Below are positions 45,267 to 56,400 of a stretch of 64,000 bases of DNA, one piece after another. The notes beneath the pieces were generated by a model. It was not told where the DNA came from, made no database searches, and worked only from the letters and a program-made list of their open reading frames with translations. Position 1 is the first letter of the stretch. Each line of letters opens with the position of its first letter. Both the position numbers and the translations under genes were made by a program. The stretch spans positions 96,911,157-96,975,156 of the forward strand of contig NC_080680.1 in assembly GCF_030445035.2 (NCBI RefSeq), in the 5' to 3' direction. This stretch comes from Dasypus novemcinctus. Its lineage: Eukaryota > Chordata > Mammalia > Cingulata > Dasypodidae.

Positions 45267-45723
45267 GAAACAGATGTGGCTCAACCAATTGGACTCCTGT
45301 CTACCATATAGGAAGTCCAGGGTTTGATGCCCATGGTCTCCTGGTGAGGGCAAGCTGGCCTATGCAGAGTGCCAACCCATGCAGGGAATGTCACCCCACG
45401 CAGGAGTGTTGCCCTGCATGGGAATGCCATCCTACACAAGAAAGCTGCCCTGCACAGGAGTGCTGGCTGATGTGGAGAGCTGGCACAGCAAGATGATGCA
45501 ACCAGAGACACAGAGGAGAGAAAATAAGAAGGTGGAGCAGAACAAGAAGCAGAGGTGTGCAGGAGAGTAATTGCCTCTCTCCTACTCCAGAAGGTCCCAG
45601 GATCGGGTCCCAGATTCTCCTAATGAGAATACAAGCAGACACAAAAGAATACACAGTAAATGGATACAGAGAGCAGACAACTGGCGGGGGGAGAAATAAA
45701 AAAAAATAAATCTTTAAAAAAAA
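45267..45723 (+). mobile_element. tRNA-derived SINE with expanded body
   Basis: The head is 'aacagatgtggctcaaccaa' with 'gtccagggtttgatgcccat', and the tail is 'aaaaaaataaatctttaaaa'. Target-duplication words 'agatcattcactct' and 'agatcattcattct' flank it. The body at about 45,365-45,470 is a worn tandem of a unit of about 18 bases ('tgcagggaatgtcacccc'-type). This is a second expanded copy, as at 9,868. Confidence 0.88.
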
Positions 45724-46289
45724 AGATCATTCATTCTAAAGAAGTCAGCTTGGTACATTTAACATAAGTTTCCATTTGCAAAAATTTCCTACACAGGTGT
45801 CCAAGCAAAGCAAGATCCACAAAATTTAGGCTCCTGCATTTAATAGAGGAATATTCCTGGAATCTATTCCAACCTCCCATTCCCACATTCTTCTGCTGGC
45901 CTCCAACTCTTCCTGCTGTAGGCTATTGTCCACCCTACCCAAGGGCACTTTTTCTAAAGCATACTTAGATTGTGTTTACCTGATTAAAATTTCCTCCAGA
46001 GCCATTATAGTGCTTGTGTCATCTCAGGGCACAGCCTCCTGCCAGCAACCATTAGGATTTGGTTGCAAGCAACAGATACCAACTCTGATTTAAGCAAATG
46101 AAGAATTCATGGAGTGGCCCCCAAGATAGAAGGAAAAGCTAAGAGTCTTGAGAAGGTCAGGAATCTAGGATGGCCCCAGGATCTTTGAAGCAGGGGCTAA
46201 TGGGCCGTCTTTTCAGAGATGAGCTGTCTATAGGAATCACACCGAGTCATCTTCAGTCTCCATGTACCTCCAGTCTGGAGTCAAATTAA
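45724..46289. other. Intergenic stretch, possible old repeat
   Basis: 'gttgcaagcaacagatacca' and 'actctgatttaagcaaatga' at about 46,062-46,101 recall a widespread old mammalian repeat that I cannot name. No gene. Confidence 0.35.
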
Positions 46290-46432
46290 TGAAAGAACTT
46301 GTCAATGTGGGAGGAAAGGGGGGTGTGGGGAATGGGGTATATGGGAACCTCATATTTTTTTATGTAACATTTTGTGTGATTTATGTATCTTTTTTTAAAA
46401 AAAAAAGATAATTTTTTTTAAAAAGGAGAAAA
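46290..46432 (+). mobile_element. Short L1 3' end
   Basis: 'gggaatggggtatatgggaa', 'cctcatatttttttatgtaa' and 'cattttgtgtgatttatgta' plus an A run. The insertion is limited to the last 140 bases of L1. Confidence 0.85.
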
Positions 46433-46689
46433 AAAAATTACAAGGAGAGATTATCCAGTTGACTGAGATTGATGCACTCCTTGGCCAAGACGGGGACACT
46501 GACAGAACCACCAAGGCTGAAATTAATGATGGAGGAATAGGGATTCCCAGGCAAATTAGGGGTGTTAGCAGAAGAAGGAGAAGAGCTACTGAGCAAGTAA
46601 GGCCAAGACACAGACACTACAAGCTCTCTCTTTCAGCACCCCAAAGGATTCTCCTACATCTGAGCAACCGGGGCAGAATTCTCTGCAAT
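46433..46689. other. Short stretch, nothing recognised
   Basis: It carries an open frame on the plus strand that runs on into the SINE. No product recognised. Confidence 0.3.
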
Positions 46690-47105
46690 CAACAGGTCCC
46701 AGATGGTCCAGGGGTCAAACCCCAGGCCTCCTTGACCTGTGTGGATCTGGCCCATGTGCAGTGCTTATGCACACAGGAGTACCGCGCCACACAGGGGTGT
46801 CTCCCGCGTAGGGGAGCCCCATGCGCAAGGAGTGCACCCTGTAAGGAGAGCCGCCCAGCGGGAAAGAACGTGCAGCCTGCCAGGAATGGCGCTGCACACA
46901 CAGAGAGCTGACACAGCAAGATGACGCAACAAAAAGAAACACAGATTCCCAGAGCCACTGATAAGGATAGAAGCGGTCACAGAAGAACACACAGTGAATG
47001 GACACAGAGAGCAGACAACTGGGGGGGGGAGTGGGAAGGAGAAGGGGAGAGAAATAAATTTTTAAAAATTTAATCTTTAAATAAATAAATAAATAAATAA
47101 ACAAG
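46690..47105 (+). mobile_element. DAS-type SINE, 5'-truncated
   Basis: The A-box part of the head is missing. The copy begins near 'aggtcccagatggtccaggg' with 'gtcaaaccccaggcctcctt', then a normal body and an (AAAT)n tail at 47,081-47,100. The loss of the A box would disable RNA polymerase III transcription. Confidence 0.88.
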
Positions 47106-47484
47106 ACCCAGAGGGAATGGTGGGAGCAGTCCCAACTAACTAAGGAAGAAACAAGGTCCTTTTGGACTATAGGACAAGAGGTCCAGCCCAGTGACCCTTT
47201 CTTGGACCTCAATTTCCTCTATTGTTTCTGGCCCATCATTCTTTCTGAGGAACTCTAAGCCCATGAGTGTGGAGCACAAGGGACACCTTTCCCTTTTCCT
47301 CTAGACTCTTGCTTTCACCCCCTCTGTCCTCTCTTCTGTCTTCATGTGGCTAGGAAAATGGTCTCAGTGTTAGGACTGGAGGGAAAATGGCATGTATGTC
47401 CTTCAATCGCTGCAGCTCCATCTCAGGTCTCCGGAGTAAAGTAAGAGACAGAATGTAGTGGCTTAGAAGGGATGTCTCACTCAC

Positions 47485-50400
47485 CTTTTATTTATTTTAC
47501 TTAATTGTTTTCGTGTTTACTGTCTGTTCTGCCATACAGAAATGTGAGGTCCATATGGGCAGAAGCCTTGTCAGTCCTGATCACACACTACTGTATCCCC
47601 AACTCAATACTATTAATTGGCATGTAGTAGGCTCTTAGGAAAATTAATTTTTTTACTAAATGAATAGCATGCATATAAAGTGGAGGCTACACAGTTGTAT
47701 TCCATTCTTCAGTCTTTGACCCTGGGCCAGACAGGCAAGGTCAGGCTAGGCATTGAGTCAAACCAAGAAGCCAGGGAACACTGGATTTCAAAGAGCGTAA
47801 ACTCTAGACTCAGACAGACCTGGGTTCCAGTCTGGCTTTGGCAACTGTGGGGCATGTTACTTTAACCACTCTGGGTCTCAATTTCCTTGGTTTTAAAATG
47901 GGGATTATACCACCTACCTTGTATGGTTGGTCTGAAGATAAATGAGAATTAACAGTGTGAAAGTGGCACACAGTAAGTGCTCTCCCCATATGGCCTTCAT
48001 CTCTGTTGAACCCTCTGTTAGGGAAGAAGTTGTTTTAATCAGATGGTGGGAATGGAATGCAACATCTCCTGGAACTTGGGAATCATGTAGTTTCAGAAAG
48101 CAGTGTGGAAAAGATAGTACTTGACCCACAGGGATAAATGGAGCCGCAGTGGTGGAATATCTATACCATGAAAGGCCCCAGGAATCCCAGTGGAAAATCT
48201 AATGCTGTAATCTCTATCACACCTACCTTGTGGCTAGGAGAAGGGCCACTTCATTATTGCCTCTGCTTGTGAGGATGGAACCAAAAGAGATACATAGCAG
48301 GCAACTTTGGAAAGAGAACTTTATTTAGCCTCATGAGAAACAGCTGCCATGATTCAAAATTTGGATGGGATTGAGCTCTAGTGGTTTCCAATTAATGACA
48401 TGGAAAACATCCAATCATTTTCTCTACATCCTCAGACCAGGGTCTAAGTGGGGATTCCAAGAACACCCCACCTCCTCACATCCTCAGATTCAGGCAATGC
48501 ATTCTTGTTGTACATTAGATTTTCCTGCTCTATGGATATCTCATCAAACAGGAAAATTAATCAAACCAACATTCTAGACATTCATATCAGCACCGATCTG
48601 GTATATTAGCTGTTGTTCTGGATCATTAACCAGGAACACGACATTCTGTATCACCAATCAAAATATCAACATCCTAGAGAACCACCCAGAATTCTAGATT
48701 GCAAAATAAGAACTTCCTAACTTTCTAGATGATTTCATCAGGAGTTCCACATGCTAGAATGCCTATTTTTCAAATTAACCAGAAAGCTGACATTCTAGGT
48801 TGTCAGCTAGGAACCCAGTATTCTGGCATGCCAAATGAGAATGACTTCTAACATTCTAGATCATTAAACAGGAATTCAGCATTCTAGAATGACAAACAAA
48901 CCACAGTATCCCAGATAATCAGTGAGGGACCCAAAGTTCTAAATGTCAACTCCAACACTCTCAATGCCTAACCAGAAACCCAATATTTAAGACTATAAAC
49001 CCTGGCCTCAGCATTCTGGAATAAGAAGCACAAAGCTCCACCCTCTAGAATGCTGCTGCCCTGCCCCCTCAGAGTTCTGGGGATGGCCGCTCCACACCAG
49101 GCCAATGGTCCTGGCTGGGGTTGGGCACACGGAAGGAAACATAGGGACAGGTTTTGGTGTTGAGGCAAACCAGCTTCTTCAGCGTGGCAGTCTTGACAAT
49201 GTTGAAGCCCTTCTCGCCACCAAATGTGCTGGGCTTCCAGTACTCTGGAGAACAGATGGCATTCCCTAGGAGGCCCTTGAGGGAAAAAGGAGCCCCAATT
49301 TCTATCATGCTCTCCCCAAAGATGGAGTTTGGATGGCACTTCTCAAGAAGAAGCCCTGGGTAGAACTCCAGGGCATCGATGTCTCCATATAACTCCTCCA
49401 GCTCAGCTGCAATCTCCTTCTCTCCTATAAAAGAGAAGCTAGGTCAGAGCCATGGTGCCAATAAGGTCAGTTTGGAGAGGGAATCTTCCCCATCCACCTT
49501 TATCTGGAGAGAATAAGGAACTCCAGGGAAGCGGATTTGGCTCACCTGATAGAGTCTCCACCTACCACAGGGAGGTCCAGGGTTCAAACCTAGGGCCTCC
49601 TGATCTGTGTGGTGAGTTGGCAATGCACAGTTCTGATGCATGCAAGGAGTGCCCTGCCATGCAGGGGTGTCCCCTGCAGAGGGGGGCCCCATACACAAGG
49701 AGTGTGCCCCATAATGAGAGCCACCCCATGCAAAAAAGAGCAGCCTGCCCAGGAGTGGCACCGCACACACCAAGAGCTGCCACAGCAAGATGACACAACA
49801 AAAAGAGACACAGATTCCCAGTGTCAGAGACAAGAATGCAAGTGGACACAGAAGAACACACAGTGAATGGACACAGAGAGCAGACAAGGGGAGGGGAGAG
49901 AAATAAATAAATCTTTAAAAAAAAAAAAAAGGAACTCCAGAAGAGCAATTTGAACAACTGAGCACATGTCCTAAAATCTAGCCCTGCTGACATTGGGGCA
50001 AAGGGTCGGGAAGTAAAGCATAGATTGATCTTCTTCCAAGGCTGGGTCTAGGGGAGAAGGTGCTTCTGAAGAAAAAGTCAAGGAGCCTGAATCTGCCACC
50101 AAACAGCATGTGACCTTGAGGATCTTGTCCACTTCTCCAGGCCCTCACTATCTGATCTTACAACAGGAGAATTCTACCCATCTTACTTCCTTCAATGGCA
50201 GGTTTTAAGGTCTTATGACAGTCCAAACCCCTTCATTCTACTGGAGCTTAGAGATGTAATGTAACTTGCCCAGGCTTACACAGAGATTTAGTGCAACTCT
50301 GGACTGTTTGTCATAGGAGATTAAAAAGTAAGCACTCCTTGGCAAATCCAAAGGTTGCTGTTCCAGGATTATAAGGAACTCATCCACTCATCCCAGGAAC

Positions 50401-53400
50401 TGCCCAATTCTGTGAGACCCACATGTTCACAGAGAGTGACCAAGGAAAGGCAGATGAGGAGCTTTCTTGTGTTTCCATCCTCCATGGAGTCTTGCAGATT
50501 TGGATCATTCCATACCCTGCTCAAAACCCTTCAATAATTCCCATTATCTGTGACAAGGAATCCCAAATGTGACTGTCCAACAGCTGGGAAGTTTGAATAA
50601 AAAATATAAATATACAGATTCTTGGGCACCACCCAGGCCTACTAAATCATAATCTCTGGAAGAGATATCTGGAATTTGTTTTTTTTAACCAATTTTCCAA
50701 GTGATCCTTATGCAGCTCATACATGAGTGGACATTTAGGAACCATTAGACAGAATAAAATCTAAAAAAATCTTTAGCAAGGGATCCAAGATTCTTTCCAA
50801 TTTGGCCCCAACTTCCCATCATTAATCATCCACATAAGCCTCCCACTCCAGCCACCCTACCACTACTGTTCTTCCAAATGGGTGGGTTCTTTCTGACCCT
50901 GTGCCTTTGTACTGGCTTTTTCTTTACCTAAAGGGCATCTTCCTTCTATTCTCCACCTAGAAAATTCCATTTATTCTTCAAACCCAGCTAACAAGCCACC
51001 TTCTCTCCCTTAGCAGGGTTCCTTACTCTACCATCCCTCTCCCCCTCCACACAGTGCCCCCACACCCCTCAGCGCTCTCGCAGTCAGGGTTGGTCTGGAC
51101 GCGTTGTTGAATTCTGTTGGCCTATGTCTCTCTCACGTCACTGTAAGTCCCTGAGGGCAGGGACTGTGTTCAGGATGCAACTGCTCACCTGTGAGCTCCT
51201 GGAAAGAGGTGTAGGGCTTCATGGCAAACCTCTTGCGGTACTCATTGAAGGGCTGCAGCCGCAACTCTCGAGACTCCTTGATTACCTCCGTGGCCACATG
51301 CAGGACGTGCTGGTTTATGTTCCTACCCCCACCGATCTGCCAAGAGATAATCATAGCTATCACCTGAGAGGCAGGCCAGACTGTCCTAGGGCCTGTGTTA
51401 GGGCCCCCGGAAAAGGACTGCAGGACAAGAGTCTTCCCTGAGCTAGTACAGAGAGCACGGGCCAGGCTTAGAGCCACACTACTGGGGATCTGGCCTCAGG
51501 TCTGCCACCATCATGGACTCAAGGACCCTCTGAGTCTCAACTTCCTCATCTTTAAAGTATGGAGTGGGGAAGTGGACTTGGCCCAGTGGATAGGGCATCC
51601 GCCTACCACATGGGAGGTCTGAGGTTCAAACCCTGGGCCTCCTTGACCCGTGGTGAGTTGGCCCACATGCAGTGCTGATGCACGCAAGGAGTGCCATGCC
51701 ATGCAGGGGTGTCCCCGCGTAGGGGAGCCCCACGTGCAAGGAGTGCACCCCGTAAGGAGAGCCACCCAGCATGAAAGAAAGTTCAGCCTGCCCAGGAATG
51801 GCACCGCACACATGGAGAGCTGACGCACAAGATGATGCAACAAAAAAAAACACAAATTCCCGTGCCACTGACAACAACAGAAGCGGACAAAGAACACACA
51901 GCAAATGGACACAGAGAGCAGACATTGGGGGGGGGGATAAATAATAAATAAATAAGGTATGGCATGGGCCAGGGGAACTTCTCTAGTGGCTCACCAGCTC
52001 ACCTTCTTCCCCGACCATTTGAATCTAGGTGGAAGCCCTCTAAGTCCTGTTAAGGAAGGTTCTAGAACTATGAGGTTCAGCTATTAGGACTTTGTAGAGG
52101 AACTGCACGGTCACAGCCAAGAGCTCAAGCAGAGGGTGAGGGCACCCTAGCTCTGGAGGTGAAAGTTGGAAGGGCAGAAGGGTGTCTAAACCAGCAAGAG
52201 ATGGGACTGGAAGAATGGAGGAATACTAGTTTGGGGTTTGAGAATTGGAGGGATCCTATAAGAAATCCACTTTCTGGAGATTTTTTTTTAGATTATGTTC
52301 TGGCAGAGATGACATGTGTTTGTCACTTTCCAAATAAGTTGGTTTGTTTTGTCATAGACCAGAGATCATCTTTTAAGGACCCTGCTAAGGAACCTGTTTA
52401 TATTGCTTTTCATTTTCTATATCACAGTATTAAGATTCAACAAAATTTACTGAGCATCTAATATTAAAAAATGAACCCCTAGTAAAGGACCACTGCTCAG
52501 AAGGAGAAACTCAGAGCTAGAAGGTAGGAACACAAAGTATCAAGTCACTCCACTCAGACCAGATAAAGCCAATCACAGTAACATAGGCAACTACATTTAT
52601 TCTTTCTCCTTTTTTCTGCCAAACTGCCTTGAAGGGGAGGATCATTAGCTAGAAGGGAGGGAGCTAAAATGTTCCCATAAAACCATAGCATCTAAACAAG
52701 TTTAGTTTAACTAAACTTAGAATTTTACTCCAAATGGGTAATAGCCTGAGAAGGGGAGGGAAATAGGGCTCAAAATCCAGGCAACAGAAGCGCACAAAGA
52801 AAAACACGCAGCAAATAGACACAGAGAACAGACAACTCGGGCAGTGGGGGGAGAGAAATAAATAAATAAATAAATACATCTTTTAAAAAAAAAAAAAAGA
52901 CAGAAAATGTATAATTGGGTGGGAAAGAGGATGAACATGGTTGCATGCAAACAAGAATGTTGGAGCAAATTAGAGGCTGGTTTCAATCCTGGCTCCACCA
53001 TTTACACGCTGTGAGCAAGTGATCTGAGCTATGTCCCAGTTTCCTCATATGTAAAAATGGAGAGGGGTAAGAGCACCCATCTCATAGGGTTGTAGTAAAG
53101 TAAATGACAAAAAGCATGCCAAGCAGTTATTATTAGAATCGGTTACATAGTAATCCCCAAGATGCCAGCAGTCAGTGAAGATTAATTACCAGGGGAAACT
53201 CTGCTTTATTGCTTTTCACACTCTTTTCAATACCCTTAGAGCAACACATTTCTGTCACCCTTCTGCCTTGACCCAAGCACCATGCTGAAGCTGTTCACAC
53301 ACATCATCCTGTTCATTCCTTGAAAATGCTCCAGAAGTCACACAGCATCACACAAATACTATTGTGTCTGCCCATTTCTGTGTCCCCACAATGAACAGAA

Positions 53401-56400
53401 ACCCTAAACTAGCCAGCAGCCGCTCAAAGGTGGCAGCAGATGCTAACTGCAGTCAAAGACAGGAGGAAACGTAAATCCTTACAGTGCCACAGCTGCAAGC
53501 AGGGCAGCAGTTAGGAATTCCAAGGACAGAGACCTATGATTCAATGAACACCTATTATGCTCCAGTCACTTCCACATACATGAATGCCCTCCTGTTCCTC
53601 AAATCATCATGCCCTCTGACTTATAAGCCATTGTCTCCAAGGTGTCCCCTCTATCTGGAGCACAATCATCCCCTGCCACTAACACTACCTTCTCCCAGAA
53701 TCTCTTTTCCTGGAAAACGCTTACTAATCCTTCAGATCTCAGTTCGGGCATCACTTCCTTACCCATAACTCTCAAATCTAGGCCAGAAGTTCCTCTCTGA
53801 GCCCCCAGAGCACCACGGGCTTTTAGTATTATGATTCTTATCATGTTCCTAAAATTCTGATAATATCAGGAAAGCACTTAGCACAGTGCCTAACACATAG
53901 CAAGTGCACAAATGATGTTAGCCATCGCATGACTCTTAGCCATTTCAGGGGTGCAAGCTCCAAAAGAATAAGGACCCAAGAACTATACCTGTCTTGTTCA
54001 CCACTATCACCCCAGTTCCTGGCATATTATTGAATGGATAAACAAAGCAAAGAATTAATGAAGGAGGGAAGCAGATTTGGCTCAACTGATAGAGCATCCG
54101 CCTACCGCATGGGAGGTCCAGGGTTCAAACCTAGGGCCTCCTGACCCATATGGTGAGCTGGCCCACACGCAGTGCTGATGCACGCAAGGAGTGCTGCGCC
54201 ACTCAGGGGTGTTCCCCGTATAGGAGAGCCCCACACGCAAGGAGTGTGCCACGCAAGGAATGCGCCCCGTAAGGAGAGCCGCCCTGTGTCAAAAAAGCAC
54301 AGCCTGCCCAGGAGTGGTGCTGCACACACGGAGAGCTGCCACAGCAAGATGACACAACAAAAAGAGACACAGATTCCTGGTGTGACTGACAAGAATGCCA
54401 GCAGACACAGAAGAACACACAGTGAATGGACACAGGAGAGCAGACAACTGGGGGCGGGGAGAAGGGGAGAGAAATAAATAAAAAATAAATAAGTCTTAAA
54501 AAAAAAAAAAAAAGAATTAGTGAAGGAACGCTCACCAACCCCATTTTATAGAAGAGGACACTGGGATTTGGACCCAGACCTGTTGGAGCTCAGAGCCCAC
54601 AGGCCTTAATCAAAGCTTCCTCCAAGGCTTACCTTACCAGCTCTCTGGCGAGAGAAGGCATCCACCAGGGCCTCAACCCCATAGTCCACCAGCATGGAGG
54701 TGTTGAACAAGAACTGCTTGTAGCTGTACTCTTGGGAGCCCACCTGGAAGGAGTCGGGCATGAGTGGATGCCAGTGGTAGAGCTGGTTGAACTCCATAGC
54801 AATGCGGTTGCGGTACTGGAACTGGGCGCTGAACAGCAGCTCAGGGTCAAACTTGAGCTGCAGGAAGTAGCCACTCAGCTGCTGCACATACTCCTCGATT
54901 ACAATCTTGATGGTCTCCCCTGCACAGGGGAGGAGTGGAAGAGGGTCAACAGAACACAGTGGCTTGGGAGGCAGGCCAATTCATGGGGGAAGAAAAGTGC
55001 TTGTTTTTCACTTCTTTCTTATTATATTTTAAATTTTAGTTGGCCACTTTTCGCTTTGTCTTTCTGAACTGGGATGTTAAAATGGAACTGTCTCCGTTTT
55101 GACTGAAGTCCCAAGACAAGAGGCACCAGCCACTCCCACATTTCAAAAAGAGGATTTCTAGATCCAGCTAAACAGAAAGGACAAAGAAGGCACCTCACCC
55201 TCCACCAGCCCATTAAAAGGTGGGGGAGGCCACAAATGTGGAAAGTGGAAGATTTGCTTGTTGAGGGCTTGCAGCATGAGGGGGCTTTGGAGAGACAACT
55301 TTGAGAGCTGCTGAAGCAGCCGTCAAGGGCATAAGGAGAACCTGGCCTCTGATATGTTTGAAAAAATATATTTCTTATACGTTTCTATATAAAAGAATTC
55401 TTATGAATAGATATCTTCTTCTGCCTTCTCAATGACCATCTATAACAGCTAGGTGCTGGGGAAGAAGGAAACTGAACAATCCATAACAAAATGAAAACTG
55501 GTCAACTAAACATTAAAAGAAACTGATATTTCAGTCCATTGGCTATCAGACAAATTGGATTTTGCAAATTGATCTGGAGCTACTGGTTTGGGGATCAGCA
55601 GACCTGAGTCCAAATCCTGGCTCTGCTGTTAACATGTTACCATGTTCCTTAATCTCTCTGAACCTCACTTTGTTGATCTGCAAAATGTTTTTCATAAAAG
55701 TAGCATAGTAATAGTTGTGGGTAATTCACAATGAATGCATCTAATGGTCTGGCACATAACAGGCATCGATACATTTCTGCTGGAACTATAGCGTTAGGAG
55801 AGAATTCCCTCCACAAACTTGCACATCACAAAAGTTCAGAACGAAGCTTGCAACCCCCTGTGGTAGATTGAATTATGTACCCCAATTTAGACACGTTCTT
55901 AGTCTTAATCCACTTTCCTGTGGGTGTAAACCCACTCTCAATAGGACCTCTCAAAGGTGTTATTTTTGTTTAAGGCTTGGCCCAACTGAATGAAGGTGTG
56001 GGTCTCAACCCACACTACTGGAGGCCTTATAAAGAGAAGAAACCAGAAGCCGGAAGTTGGTGAAGGCCACAGGGAGAAGCCAGAAGTGGAAAAAGCAGAA
56101 GGGCAGGCACAAAGAGAGATCGCCATGTGGCAGGAGTCAGTGATGCAGGCCAAGGGCCCCAGCACCAGAATGCTAGTCTTCAGAGAGAAAGCCTGGTCCT
56201 ACTAACACCTTGGCTTTGACTTCTTGCCTCTGAACGGGTTGCACCAATCCATTGCTTGGTATTTGTCATAGCAAACTGGCAAACTAAGAAACCCCTCCCC
56301 ACTCAGGAAAGATCTCCCTTCATGACCTGGTGGAAAGTAGCAGGACTTCTGGTGGCAGCCAGACCTGGGCTCAGGTCTCCCTCTGCTGAGTGGCCTTGGG

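Larger units (their letters stand above)
48300..49068 (-). other. PTGS1: PTGS1 3'UTR, proximal form
   Basis: The sequence from the stop to the proximal poly(A) signal follows the human PTGS1 3'UTR as I recall it, including 'gaggctaaataaagttctct' at the end. Most of it is the degenerate repeat described separately. The predicted length of about 770 bases fits the 2.8-kb human mRNA. Confidence 0.85.

Noticed and set aside
48570-49060. CRISPR-like array because of regular spacing
   Set aside because: The units are strongly diverged, the spacers are alike rather than unique, and the DNA is a mammalian 3'UTR.
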